Assembly: GCA_035479875.1 (NCBI GenBank)
Contig: DATIIH010000009.1
Span: 1-64,000 of the forward strand
Direction: 5' to 3'
DNA: 64,000 nucleotides
Origin: PMNU01 sp035479875
GTDB taxonomy: Bacteria > Patescibacteriota > Saccharimonadia > Saccharimonadales > UBA4665
In this document: piece by piece, positions 5,778-14,082 of the stretch
Layout: each line of letters begins with the position of its first letter
Position numbering within the stretch: position 1 is the stretch's first letter
Position numbers and translations under genes: made by a program
Notes under the pieces: generated by a model
What the model was told of the DNA's origin: nothing
Database searches by the model: none
What the model saw: the letters and a program-made list of their open reading frames with translations, nothing else

Positions 5778-6956
5778 TTAATTTTTGAAAAAATCTGTGT
5801 CAGTAAGCTCCGGTGGCAGAAAGCCTTTGTCGTGCTCAAAGCCGGCTTGCCACTGGTAGTCTTTATTGTAGCCAAGATCCTTCATAAGTTTGGTGGGCGC
5901 GTTGCGTAGATGCAATGGCACTGGCAGGTCGGGGTGCTCACGGGCGGTGGTTTGGGCGGCGTGCATCGCATCGGCCACCACGCGCGATTTGGGTGCCTTG
6001 GCTAGCACTGTGGCGCAGTGGTAGAGCGCGTAGTTGCATTCTGGCAGGCCGATGCGTTCCACGGCTTGGAACGTGGAGATAGCCAGGTTGAGAGCCGCCG
6101 GAGCTGCCAAACCGATGTCTTCCGACGCAAAGATGACCATCCGGCGCGCGACAAATTTGGGATCTTCGCCCGCCTGTAACATCCGTGCCATATAGTACAG
6201 CGCTGCGGTGGCGTCATTGCCGCGCATGCTTTTAATGAACGCGCTGATGATGTTGTAGTGTTGCTCACCAGCTTTGTCATAGCCGGGCACGCGTTTTTGC
6301 GCTGCGGTGGTTACGACGTCTGTGGTAATCGGGCCGTTTTCCAGCTGCAGCGCGAGTTCTAAGTTGCCGAGCGCCACCCGGGCGTCGCCGCCAGAGAGCT
6401 CGGCGAGCAAATCGATACTTTTGGTAGGCAAGCGTTTGGCGCTCAGCTTTTCGGCCTTGGCCGCACGTTTGATAATGGCGATGATCTCGTCTTTGGTGAG
6501 CGGCTGCAATACCAGCACGCGCGAGCGGCTCAACAGGGGAGTGATGACTTCAAAACTCGGGTTTTCGGTGGTGGCACCAATCAACACCAGTGTGCCATCC
6601 TCTACATACGGCAAAAAGGCGTCTTGCTGAGCTTTGTTAAAGCGGTGAATTTCGTCTACAAACAAAATGGTGCGCATGCCCAGACGCTGGTTGACCTGGG
6701 CATTGGCTACCACCTTAGTCACATCAGCCTTTTTGGCGGACACGGCGCTAATCTCTACAAACTGGGCTTCGGTTTCGCGGGCGATAATCCGCGCCAACGT
6801 GGTCTTGCCGCTACCGGGTGGCCCCCATAAGATCAGGCTGGTGGGCTGCTTGTGCTCGATAATCTGGCGGATGATTTGGCCATGCTCTAACAGATGTGTC
6901 TGGCCAATTACTTGGTCGAGCACCTCCGGCCTCATCCGTTCTGCAAGCGGCTGCAT
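5778..6956 (-). CDS. rarA: Replication-associated recombination protein A (AAA+ ATPase)
   Basis: RarA/MgsA-family clamp-loader-like ATPase that acts at stalled replication forks and gaps. At 392 aa it is somewhat shorter than E. coli RarA (447). Walker A GPPGSGKTT is near residues 45-53, Walker B LFVDEIHRF near 98-106, sensor 1 GATTENPSFEV near 127-137 and an arginine-finger region LLSRSRV just after. The C-terminal half carries the family's tetramerisation region (ALYYMARMLQAGEDPKFVARRMVIFASEDIGLA). It reads towards metK and is divergent from a small gene at 7002. Confidence 0.95.
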   Translation of the reverse strand: MQPLAERMRPEVLDQVIGQTHLLEHGQIIRQIIEHKQPTSLILWGPPGSGKTTLARIIARETEAQFVEISAVSAKKADVTKVVANAQVNQRLGMRTILFVDEIHRFNKAQQDAFLPYVEDGTLVLIGATTENPSFEVITPLLSRSRVLVLQPLTKDEIIAIIKRAAKAEKLSAKRLPTKSIDLLAELSGGDARVALGNLELALQLENGPITTDVVTTAAQKRVPGYDKAGEQHYNIISAFIKSMRGNDATAALYYMARMLQAGEDPKFVARRMVIFASEDIGLAAPAALNLAISTFQAVERIGLPECNYALYHCATVLAKAPKSRVVADAMHAAQTTAREHPDLPVPLHLRNAPTKLMKDLGYNKDYQWQAGFEHDKGFLPPELTDTDFFKN

Positions 6957-7001
6957 AGCTATAGTATACTGGGTCCGTAACTAAAGTGAGGTTTACTGAG
7001 T

Positions 7002-7205
7002 ATGTCGGGAGAGTCAACGTCTGCTGAATCACAATGTCCTTTCGGATTTACGTGCGCCGAACAAGAGTGCGATGGCGCTACGCTTGCGGTGACTGGCTCC
7101 ATGGGCACGGTCGATTTTGGTGGCATAATTATTGATCACATATTGGCGTATCCTGTCTGCAATGCGCCCGAAAAGCCAGTTGACACCGAAGGCCGCGATA
7201 CATAA
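7002..7205 (+). CDS. Small cysteine-containing hypothetical protein
   Basis: A 67-aa frame with four cysteines (CPFGFTCAEQEC and YPVC) and an acidic composition. TATACT at 6964-6969 and GTGAGG upstream could serve as promoter and ribosome-binding site. It is divergent from rarA and converges with the CNNM gene. A 64-aa frame on the opposite strand (7029-7223) covers the same DNA, so the coding strand is not certain; the plus-strand frame has better upstream signals and ordered cysteines. It might bind metal. Function unknown. Confidence 0.4.
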   Translation: MSGESTSAESQCPFGFTCAEQECDGATLAVTGSMGTVDFGGIIIDHILAYPVCNAPEKPVDTEGRDT

Positions 7206-7251
7206 GGACGCACTCAAGGGCACAGGGCTGAACGATATAGCTAGTTTTGGC

Positions 7252-8244
7252 CTAGGTGTGTTTGGCTGTGGCGCGCTTAGCGCGGTCGGTTTCGTCTTCT
7301 ATCTCGTGGCCAACGATCTCTTCGAGGAGGTCTTCGATCGTTACAATACCAACGATTTTGTCTTCTTTTTCCACCGGCAATAGGTGCGCGCCACCATTAA
7401 TAAACTTGCGGAACATGGTGTCGAGCGCCGTCATGCTACCCACGACTTGCACCGGGTAGAGCGGCAGTTCGTTCACCGGCACCGGCTTGTGGTTAAAATT
7501 AATGTCAACTAGATCTTTCATAAGTAGCAGGCCGTAACAGATGGTGCGCTGGTTATTTAGAATGGGGATACGGCTCCAGCCATGCCTTTTAATAACGTCA
7601 ATGGTTTGGTCGTCGATATGATTGTCCAGGCTGAGCCAGTAGGTGCTTTTAAGCGGCGTCATAATGTCGCGCACTCGCTTTTCGCTGAGAGTAAGCGCAC
7701 CGCGCATGATTTCGATTTCGTCGTCGTCGAGTTCACTCTGAGCATCGCCAAGATGCTCAGTGATCATAATGCCGAGTTCGTGGCGGGTTTGCAGTGCAGT
7801 AACCTCCTCGCCAAACAGAGAGTCGAGCAGTAGCTGCAGCGGCTTGGCAATCGGATAGGTGAGCATGATCATTAGCCGCAGTAATACGCTGAGCCTGGCT
7901 GTGTACTCCAGCGAATGACGGTTAAACAGCGCTTGCGGTATGATTTCGCCAAAGATTACAATCGTAAGAGTGCTGACCGCACCAGCAATCAGGCCGTACA
8001 CCACGCTTTCCAATACCAGGGACGTGGCCGAAACCGCAGCCACGTTACAGAGTAAAATGGCGCCCAGGCTGAGGTGGCTATTGGCGCGCAAGGGCAGGAC
8101 TTTACGCGCATTGACGTTGCCGAGTTTGGCCTTGCGGCGCAGGTCGGCGACCTCGAGCGACATTAGACCGATGTTTAGGCCCGAGCATATTGCCGAAAAG
8201 GCGATGAGCAGCAATACAACCAGAATAATAAGTCCGGCATGCAT
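7252..8244 (-). CDS. CNNM transmembrane / CBS-pair protein (CorC/HlyC-like)
   Basis: A 330-aa membrane protein of the CNNM (DUF21) family, often linked to magnesium or other divalent-cation efflux. The N-terminal half has a signal-anchor helix (LIILVVLLLIAFSAICSGLNIGLMSLE) and further helices around residues 60-135, including GAVSTLTIVIFGEIIPQ. A pair of CBS domains follows (about residues 195-315), with MTPLKSTYW opening CBS1 and IVGIVTIEDLLEEIVGHEI closing CBS2. CBS pairs bind Mg-ATP or AMP. The C-terminal CorC/HlyC domain found in longer homologues is absent. Confidence 0.88.
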   Translation of the reverse strand: MHAGLIILVVLLLIAFSAICSGLNIGLMSLEVADLRRKAKLGNVNARKVLPLRANSHLSLGAILLCNVAAVSATSLVLESVVYGLIAGAVSTLTIVIFGEIIPQALFNRHSLEYTARLSVLLRLMIMLTYPIAKPLQLLLDSLFGEEVTALQTRHELGIMITEHLGDAQSELDDDEIEIMRGALTLSEKRVRDIMTPLKSTYWLSLDNHIDDQTIDVIKRHGWSRIPILNNQRTICYGLLLMKDLVDINFNHKPVPVNELPLYPVQVVGSMTALDTMFRKFINGGAHLLPVEKEDKIVGIVTIEDLLEEIVGHEIEDETDRAKRATAKHT

Positions 8245-8339
8245 GACCTATACCCACCTGTCTGTCATAAAAGAATATTGAACACGCATCAGATTAATCT
8301 ATTGTAGCAAACATTGCGGCATTGCGGAGCAGCTCACTC

Positions 8340-8368
8340 TTGTAAAATAATGGCGCTTATGTCATAAT
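8340..8368 (+). promoter_or_regulatory. typA promoter
   Basis: TTGTAA (8340-8345), a 17-bp spacer and CATAAT (8363-8368). It predicts a leader of about 40 nt before the ATG at 8415, in contrast to the leaderless neighbours. Confidence 0.5.
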
Positions 8369-8414
8369 GTAAGCAAAGGTTTGGCAAGCGTATATAAGCG
8401 CGCTATTGATTTTT

Positions 8415-10250
8415 ATGGCACAAAACACTCAAGACCCCACTAAGATTCGCAACATCGCGATTATCGCGCACGTTGACCACGGCAAAACAACGCTGGTGGA
8501 TGGCCTTTTAAAGCAGTCTAAAACGTTCCGCGATAACCAGGCCGAGATGAGCCAAACCCTCATCATGGACAGCGGCGACCAAGAGCGCGAGCGCGGCATT
8601 ACCATCACCGCCAAAGTGACGGCTGTGCAGCACGACGACTACCGCATCAATATTATCGACACCCCTGGCCACGCCGACTTTAGCGGTGAAGTAGAGCGCA
8701 CGCTCAACATGGCCGACGGCTGCCTACTGATCGTAGACGCCCAAGAAGGCCCAATGCCGCAAACTAAGTTTGTGCTTACTAAGGCACTGGCTAACGGACT
8801 CAAGCCGATCGTAATCATCAACAAGATAGACAAAGACGGCCGACGCATACACGAAGTTGAGGATGAGCTGGCCGACCTGTTTTTGGAGCTGGCCGTACAC
8901 GAAGATCAACTGCATTACCCGGTGTATTACGCCATCGGCCGTGAAGGCAAAGCCTGGAAAGACATGCCGGCAGATGTAAGCGCCGACGGCAACTTGGACA
9001 TCATTTTTGACGCCATTATCGAGCACATTCCTGCGCCAGTAGTAGAGCAGGACAAGCCATTCCAGATGCTCGTTACCGCGCTCAGCTGGGATAGCTTTAA
9101 GGGCAAGTACGCCATCGGCCGCATTAGCCGCGGCAACGTCAAAGCTGGCGACCAAGTCATGCTTTGCAAAGCAGACGGCACATTCCAAAAAGCCAAGGTA
9201 GAGCTGGTATTTATGAGCCACGGCGTCAGCCGCTTTGAAGTACCTGGCGGCATCGCCGGTGACATCGTACAGCTCACTGGCGTCACTAACGCGCGCATCG
9301 GCGAAACGATCACCGATGCTGACACCCCCGAAGCGCTACCAGTCATGGAAGTCGAAGCCCCAACGCTGCGTATTTATCTCGGTCCTAACGCCTCGCCATT
9401 CAAAGGTCAAGAAGGTGAATTTAACACCTCGCGCCAAATTGGTGAGCGTTTGCAGAAAGAACTGCAGACCAATGTCGGTTTACGTGTAGAAGATGATGGC
9501 ATTGGCTTTACCGTAGCGGGTCGCGGCGAATTGCACCTCTCGGTATTAATTGAGACCATGCGCCGCGAAGGCTACGAGTTTGAAGTGGGTCGCCCGCAAG
9601 TGGTCACCCATCAAGTAAACGGCAAAACTATGGAGCCGGTAGAAGAGCTGATTATTGAAGTTCCCGCCGAACAGGTAGGCACCGTCCAAATGGAGCTCGG
9701 CCAACGCCGCGCCACACTCACTGAGCAGTTTGCCAGCCCCAAGGGCGTCACCAAGCTCGTATATGAGCTGCCTACCCGTGCACTTCTGGGTTTGCGCAAC
9801 ATTTTGATGACCAAAACCAAGGGCACTGCAGTTATGAACACCCTTATGACCGGCTACCAAGAAATGACCGGCGCGTTGCAGCAGCTGCGCAACGGTGTGC
9901 TTATCTCGTTCGAGACTGGTACGACCACAGCGTACTCCCTACAAAATGCCGAAGCCCGCGGCACCACGTTTGTTGGCCCGGCCGAAAAGGTGTATGCTGG
10001 CCAAATTATCGGCCTCAACACCCGCCAGGAAGACATGGAAATCAATGTCTGTAAGGCCAAGCACCTCACCAACATGCGCTCTAGTAGCAGCGACGGCGTC
10101 GTGCAGCTAACTCCCCCAGTAATCTTTAGCCTCGAAGAATGCCTCGACTTTATCGAGAACGACGAACTGCTGGAAGTTACGCCCAAGAGCCTGCGCCTGC
10201 GCAAGCGCGAACTCGACCCAACAGTGCGCAAGCGTGCCAAACAGGCTTAG
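8415..10250 (+). CDS. typA: Translational GTPase TypA/BipA
   Basis: Ribosome-associated GTPase needed for growth under stress and for 50S assembly. The 611-aa protein has G1 AHVDHGKTT (about residues 19-27), the RERGITI switch I, G3 DTPGHADF, G4 NKID, then EF-G-like domains II, III and V and the TypA-specific C-terminal domain (from about residue 480). An in-frame TTG lies at 8406, but ATG at 8415 (MAQNTQDPTKIRN) is the better start. No good Shine-Dalgarno is visible. A strong terminator follows. Confidence 0.97.
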   Translation: MAQNTQDPTKIRNIAIIAHVDHGKTTLVDGLLKQSKTFRDNQAEMSQTLIMDSGDQERERGITITAKVTAVQHDDYRINIIDTPGHADFSGEVERTLNMADGCLLIVDAQEGPMPQTKFVLTKALANGLKPIVIINKIDKDGRRIHEVEDELADLFLELAVHEDQLHYPVYYAIGREGKAWKDMPADVSADGNLDIIFDAIIEHIPAPVVEQDKPFQMLVTALSWDSFKGKYAIGRISRGNVKAGDQVMLCKADGTFQKAKVELVFMSHGVSRFEVPGGIAGDIVQLTGVTNARIGETITDADTPEALPVMEVEAPTLRIYLGPNASPFKGQEGEFNTSRQIGERLQKELQTNVGLRVEDDGIGFTVAGRGELHLSVLIETMRREGYEFEVGRPQVVTHQVNGKTMEPVEELIIEVPAEQVGTVQMELGQRRATLTEQFASPKGVTKLVYELPTRALLGLRNILMTKTKGTAVMNTLMTGYQEMTGALQQLRNGVLISFETGTTTAYSLQNAEARGTTFVGPAEKVYAGQIIGLNTRQEDMEINVCKAKHLTNMRSSSSDGVVQLTPPVIFSLEECLDFIENDELLEVTPKSLRLRKRELDPTVRKRAKQA

Positions 10251-10268
10251 CTAAGCAGGCTGTCTATA

Positions 10269-10302
10269 ATAAAATAAGCGCTGGTTTTGGCGCTTATTTT
10301 AT
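10269..10302. terminator. Bidirectional terminator between typA and the GlsB-like gene
   Basis: A perfect 13-bp stem ATAAAATAAGCGC (10269-10281) and its complement (10290-10302) around TGGTTTTG. A/T-rich stem bases supply a T-run on both strands, suiting the two convergent genes. Confidence 0.9.
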
Positions 10303-10318
10303 CTCCACCTCCAAAAAA

Positions 10319-10570
10319 TCAAGCGTGGCGCACGGTCTTGATGATCAGTAGTAATACTGACGCGCCAACAATCGAAACAATCAAACTCCAGGCATTGAGG
10401 CCGGTAACGCCCGCACCGCCAAACATGCTGAACAATAGGCCGCCCAAAAACGCGCCGATTATGCCGATCACCACATTTGCAAACAAGCCCATTTGAGCGT
10501 TGGTTCCGGCAATCATTGAAGCAATCCATCCAGCGATGCCACCCAAGATAATCCACGCAAGTATACCCAT
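10319..10570 (-). CDS. GlsB/YeaQ/YmgE-family stress membrane protein
   Basis: An 83-aa protein almost wholly of three glycine-rich membrane helices: ILAWIILGGIAGWIASMI, FANVVIGIIGAFLGGLLFSMF and SLIVSIVGASVLLLII. The length and the G-G-x-x-G-W-x-A start match the transglycosylase-associated (YeaQ) family, which is induced by stress in several bacteria but has no established biochemical role. It stands alone between a shared terminator and the divergent zincin gene. Confidence 0.88.
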   Translation of the reverse strand: MGILAWIILGGIAGWIASMIAGTNAQMGLFANVVIGIIGAFLGGLLFSMFGGAGVTGLNAWSLIVSIVGASVLLLIIKTVRHA

Positions 10571-10677
10571 AGCTGAACCCTCATTTACGTTACGTTTTTA
10601 GTATCCTACCCCGTGGCCTAAACGTATGTAAGATGCCTTACACCCTTACTGTGCGTTGGGTTTGCTACAATACGAGC

Positions 10678-11049
10678 GTGATTGATATTTCTGACGACGA
10701 ATTTTCGGAGCTTATTGACGCAGCCTTTGAGCGTTTGCCCAAGGTCCACCGCCAGGCCGTAAAAAATGTAGCCATTGTGTATGCTGATGAGCCAACGCCC
10801 GAGCAGCGCGAGAAACTCAAACTGCAACGCAACCAAAGCCTGTACGGTTTATACGAAGGTGTGGCGCTCACCCGTCGGCAAGGCAACAACAACGCCTATC
10901 CGCCCGACAAAATTACTATCTTTAAAGGTCCGATGCAGCGCAGCGCCAACAGCGTAACGGAGCTCAAAGAACAGGTGAACAAAACAGTGTGGCATGAGGT
11001 CGCTCATTACTTTGGCCTTAATCACGACCAGATTCATGAGTTAGAATAA
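10678..11049 (+). CDS. Metallopeptidase-family (zincin, DUF1025-like) protein
   Basis: A 123-aa protein with the zincin motif HEVAHYFGL near its C-terminus (HExxH zinc ligands plus the general-base Glu), followed by HDQIHELE. This matches the short metallopeptidase family PF06262, whose substrate is unknown. A longer in-frame start at 10633 exists, but TGCTACAAT ends six bases before the GTG at 10678 and MIDISDDEFSELIDAAFERLP is the usual family opening, so GTG at 10678 is chosen. It is followed four bases later by the FMN reductase gene, probably in one transcript. Confidence 0.85.
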   Translation: MIDISDDEFSELIDAAFERLPKVHRQAVKNVAIVYADEPTPEQREKLKLQRNQSLYGLYEGVALTRRQGNNNAYPPDKITIFKGPMQRSANSVTELKEQVNKTVWHEVAHYFGLNHDQIHELE

Positions 11050-11053
11050 GGAC

Positions 11054-11614
11054 ATGGACGAACCACTACACATTGTTATCATTGCTGGTACTTCGCGCGA
11101 AGCGCGCCGATCGATTGCAGCCGCCAAGTGGGTGGCCGCACAGTTATCTAAACGCGACGGCGTAGAGGTGTCGTTTGCCGACCCCGCAGAAATGCACATA
11201 CCGCACGATGGCGATGACGAGCAGGACCCGCGTTTTACCGCAACGACCGCTAAAGCCGATGGCTTTTATGTGGTTACTCCTGAATACAATCACAGCATTC
11301 CCGGCTCGCTCAAACGATTGCTGGACAGCGAGTTCGATAACTACTGGCACAAGCCAGTTGGCACAGCCGGCGTCAGTAGTGGCCAGTGGGGCGGTGTGCG
11401 CGTGTGTGAGGCGCTTTTGCCTGTGTACCACACTATGGGCATGGTAGTGATTAAGCCGGAGATGTATTTTCCTAAAATTAAAGAGACGTTCGATGACCAA
11501 GGCAACATAAAACCAGAGCTTGCCGAGTCGTACGAACGAGCCATAAACAAAGCCTTTGACGAGCTTTTGTGGTACGCCCGTGTGCTTAAGGTTGCACGAC
11601 AATCAACGTCTTAA
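11054..11614 (+). CDS. NADPH-dependent FMN reductase-family oxidoreductase
   Basis: A 186-aa flavodoxin-fold protein. The first strand and phosphate loop IIAGTSREARRS (about residues 8-19) bind the FMN phosphate. TPEYNHSIPGSLKRLLD (about residues 75-91) is the signature of the NADPH-dependent FMN reductase/azoreductase family. GVSSGQWGGVR (about 107-117) is the second flavin loop. Likely a quinone or chromate/azo reductase in the cytoplasm. It probably shares a transcript with the zincin gene. Confidence 0.9.
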   Translation: MDEPLHIVIIAGTSREARRSIAAAKWVAAQLSKRDGVEVSFADPAEMHIPHDGDDEQDPRFTATTAKADGFYVVTPEYNHSIPGSLKRLLDSEFDNYWHKPVGTAGVSSGQWGGVRVCEALLPVYHTMGMVVIKPEMYFPKIKETFDDQGNIKPELAESYERAINKAFDELLWYARVLKVARQSTS

Positions 11615-11647
11615 GTATTGGCGTTGCCGATGCTATACTAAATCCAC

Positions 11648-12364
11648 ATGCCAAACGCAAAAGTTACAACTAAAAAAGCTGCCACGCCAAAGCGCAAACC
11701 GGCACCGGAGCCGGCACTCGAACCGGAGCCAGAAGTCGCACCAGCCATTAAACATCAGGGTTGGTACACGACGTTACTAGCCGTCGGCCTCGTAATCCTT
11801 GGCGTTTCGGCCGCATTTGCCGCTAGCCGTACGATGCCGGGCTGGGAACAGCGCATTTTTTACGACATTAACAATGTCCATGCGCCGAGCTGGGTTGGCT
11901 CACAGGTGGCTAAGCAGCTTAGTAATGCCGTATGGGGTTTGGTAGGCTTGGTGTTTTTGGCACTGTTCGTGCCGCGCGCACGGGTGCGCTACCGCGCTTG
12001 GCAATATGCAGCGGCCGTGGGCTTAGGTTTTGTGGCTGAATTTGTGTTTGAACACATCATTAATCGGGCACGCCCGGAGTTACTCATCCCACACGTTGTA
12101 CTGCGTGCCCAGCAGGGCGGTCCCGGCTTCCCGTCGGGCCACGAAACAGCGCTGGCGGCGCTGGTGTTCACCATGTGGTTTTTTGTAGCTTGGCCATGGC
12201 GTATTCTACTGGTCGCGCTGCTAGTCGCTGAAGCCTGGGCGCGCATCTTTTTGGGTGTGCATGCACCGTTGGATGTCGTGGGCGGTTTGGGCGTAGGTAT
12301 GGCAGCAGTTGGCGGTATACATCTCCTGCCAGCTAAAATCCGGAAGATTTTTAGACTTTCCTAG
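11648..12364 (+). CDS. PAP2-family membrane phosphatase
   Basis: A 238-aa protein with a Lys/Pro/Glu-rich cytoplasmic N-terminus (about 35 residues), then six hydrophobic segments. Phosphatase motifs are RARPEL (about residue 143), PSGHE (about 165) and HAPLDVVGG (about 207), the three parts of the PAP2/acid-phosphatase active site. Likely roles are undecaprenyl-pyrophosphate or phosphatidic-acid dephosphorylation. TATACT (11634-11639) ends eight bases before the ATG. The charged low-complexity N-terminus is an addition to the core family. Confidence 0.88.
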   Translation: MPNAKVTTKKAATPKRKPAPEPALEPEPEVAPAIKHQGWYTTLLAVGLVILGVSAAFAASRTMPGWEQRIFYDINNVHAPSWVGSQVAKQLSNAVWGLVGLVFLALFVPRARVRYRAWQYAAAVGLGFVAEFVFEHIINRARPELLIPHVVLRAQQGGPGFPSGHETALAALVFTMWFFVAWPWRILLVALLVAEAWARIFLGVHAPLDVVGGLGVGMAAVGGIHLLPAKIRKIFRLS

Positions 12365-12382
12365 ATTGTTGCTAAAAAGACA

Positions 12383-12407
12383 AAAGTGCTTGCGCTTTAT
12401 TTTTTTG
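12383..12407 (+). terminator. Terminator after the PAP2 gene
   Basis: AAAGTG-CTTG-CGCTTT (one G-T pair) followed by ATTTTTTT. Confidence 0.6.
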
Positions 12408-12426
12408 CAGGTTAGTATGGAAGTAC

Positions 12427-12473
12427 GGAAGTGTGAGGCTTCCACAAGACCTGGGCCGAATCGCCCGGGTCTT
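12427..12473. other. Two adjacent hairpins in a non-coding gap
   Basis: Hairpin 1 is GGAAG (12427-12431) with CTTCC (12439-12443). Hairpin 2 is AAGACCTGGGC (12446-12456) with GCCCGGGTCTT (12463-12473), 11 bp with one wobble and loop CGAATC. There is no T-tract after either, so they are not standard terminators. They lie between the PAP2 terminator and the next gene, about 70 bases upstream of its start. They might be part of a leader or a small RNA; no promoter is evident. Confidence 0.4.
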
Positions 12474-12543
12474 TAGATTCTGGCGATTTGCGATTGAGGA
12501 TAACTCCAATTTGGGTGTACACTGCTGATATAAGGGAGTACGT

Positions 12544-13323
12544 GTGAGTATGGAGCCAGATGCCCACAGTCATAAAGACGTCGAGCCCACCTATCAGCCG
12601 GCACATTATCCCTATGTCGGCGGACCTAAGCGTGGGTCCAAAAAATGGTTTATTATAGGCGGGATCATCATCATTGTTATTGCCGCAGCCGCAGCGCTGT
12701 GGTTTTTTATGATGCATAAACCCGCTCCTAAGCCGCCGGTTACCCAACACACGACATCCACCACCACACCGCAGCTGTCGCCAGTCGAAGCCGCTACACT
12801 TCAGACATTCAAGAGTGCCACGCTTAATGTGCAAGTCACCTACCGCAAAGATTGGACGCCACGCGAGTCGGCCGATAAAAAAGAGCTCATTCTGACTTCA
12901 CCCAGTACCACCTACAAAAAGAGCGACGGCACTTCCACGACAGGGTCGTTTACCGTCAAGATCCGCGAGGATGTGCCAGACGGCATGCAAACCACCATTC
13001 AAAAAGCGCTGGCGGCAGAAGATTCGCTGATCATCGCCTACGCCCAACCCGCGCCGAGCCAGCGTCAATACACCAATTTGTCCTACGCCGGCAGCGACGC
13101 CAACTCGTTTACCTTTTATATGGTCACCGGCGATAACGCCTACAAAGCCGGCAGCCCGTTTGGTACCGGTATCGACCTAACCGGCACCACCTATATCATC
13201 GCCGGCGGTTACGGTGCAGACAGCGGCGATGTCCTGGCCTTCGACAACGTCCCCAAAAACAGCGTCGAGAGCACCGTCTACGATCAAGGACTGGACATTA
13301 TTAAATCTTTACAAGTGTATTAG
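12544..13323 (+). CDS. Hypothetical membrane-anchored protein
   Basis: An unrecognised 259-aa protein. A polar His/Pro/Tyr-rich N-terminus of about 35 residues is followed by KRGSKKW, one strong helix (FIIGGIIIIVIAAAAALWFF, about residues 38-57), a Pro/Thr linker, and a beta-rich domain of about 170 residues. This layout is typical of CPR cell-surface proteins anchored by an internal helix. The start could be GTG 12544 or ATG 12550. It is followed one base later by the next gene, suggesting co-transcription. Confidence 0.7.
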   Translation: MSMEPDAHSHKDVEPTYQPAHYPYVGGPKRGSKKWFIIGGIIIIVIAAAAALWFFMMHKPAPKPPVTQHTTSTTTPQLSPVEAATLQTFKSATLNVQVTYRKDWTPRESADKKELILTSPSTTYKKSDGTSTTGSFTVKIREDVPDGMQTTIQKALAAEDSLIIAYAQPAPSQRQYTNLSYAGSDANSFTFYMVTGDNAYKAGSPFGTGIDLTGTTYIIAGGYGADSGDVLAFDNVPKNSVESTVYDQGLDIIKSLQVY

Positions 13324-13324
13324 T

Positions 13325-14038
13325 ATGGCACAGGAGAGAGGGCCTTCAGGTATTAGAGGTTCGGGCGAGAAAGGGTCAGAGTCGGCATTCGGACGTTGGC
13401 TGGAAGGATTCCTATTGCGGACCGCTATCCGTGTTGCCGGCAGACGGGCGGAGTCGCCTGTGCGACTTGGCGATCCCGAAACTTATCTCGGCCTGACCCA
13501 TGGAGCGGTTATTCAGAATCCGTTGTACTACCCGGATCAACAAGGAGAACGTCTTATTACTAGACAAACTCGCGGCGGTGCGTGGCGCGGCTACGACTTT
13601 AACCGTCCGGAAGTGTTTTCTAAGGGCAGCGATAAGCCACCAATCCGTCTGTACTATGCGGGACAACTCTGGGCCTTTGTGCCGCCGGCGATTGAGGGTA
13701 ACCCTCCTGATGTGCGCACGCCAATCGCAGTCTCGGCACGTTTGCTGTACGACATGGATGTACTGGCGACGCTGGATGCATATTCGACTGAGACATTGGT
13801 GGGCCTGGGCCTACTCGCCGTAGAGAGTTATCGCGAAACCTTTCGGCGAGTAGGCGTATACGAGCGCTATGCGGCAGAGCTGGAAGCGCGTTCGCTGAGC
13901 GATGACCCCGTATATCAAGTGACCCCAAAAGGTAACACATTAGTTTTCCTATTGGGCGACGGCGGCGATCCGGCGCCGCGCAGAAACTTGATCTCGGCGT
14001 TTAGTGTTTTGGGCGTGCCCCGCCCGGAGCCAGCATGA
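13325..14038 (+). CDS. Hypothetical protein
   Basis: An unrecognised 237-aa soluble protein. No membrane helix is obvious; the N-terminus is Gly/Ser/Glu-rich and the body mixes helices and strands (for example IRLYYAGQLWAFVPP and RLLYDMDVLATLDAYS). The ORF extends upstream to 13214, but ATG at 13325, one base after the previous stop, is the natural start. No family is recognised and no catalytic motif stands out. Confidence 0.6.
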   Translation: MAQERGPSGIRGSGEKGSESAFGRWLEGFLLRTAIRVAGRRAESPVRLGDPETYLGLTHGAVIQNPLYYPDQQGERLITRQTRGGAWRGYDFNRPEVFSKGSDKPPIRLYYAGQLWAFVPPAIEGNPPDVRTPIAVSARLLYDMDVLATLDAYSTETLVGLGLLAVESYRETFRRVGVYERYAAELEARSLSDDPVYQVTPKGNTLVFLLGDGGDPAPRRNLISAFSVLGVPRPEPA

Positions 14039-14082
14039 GCATCCTTTCGCGTCATAACTAAAAGCGTTACAATTGAGCGTAC

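Noticed and set aside
7029..7223. Minus-strand 64-aa gene opposite the small gene at 7002
   Set aside because: No upstream signal on that strand; the plus-strand frame has a -10 box, a Shine-Dalgarno-like site and ordered cysteines.
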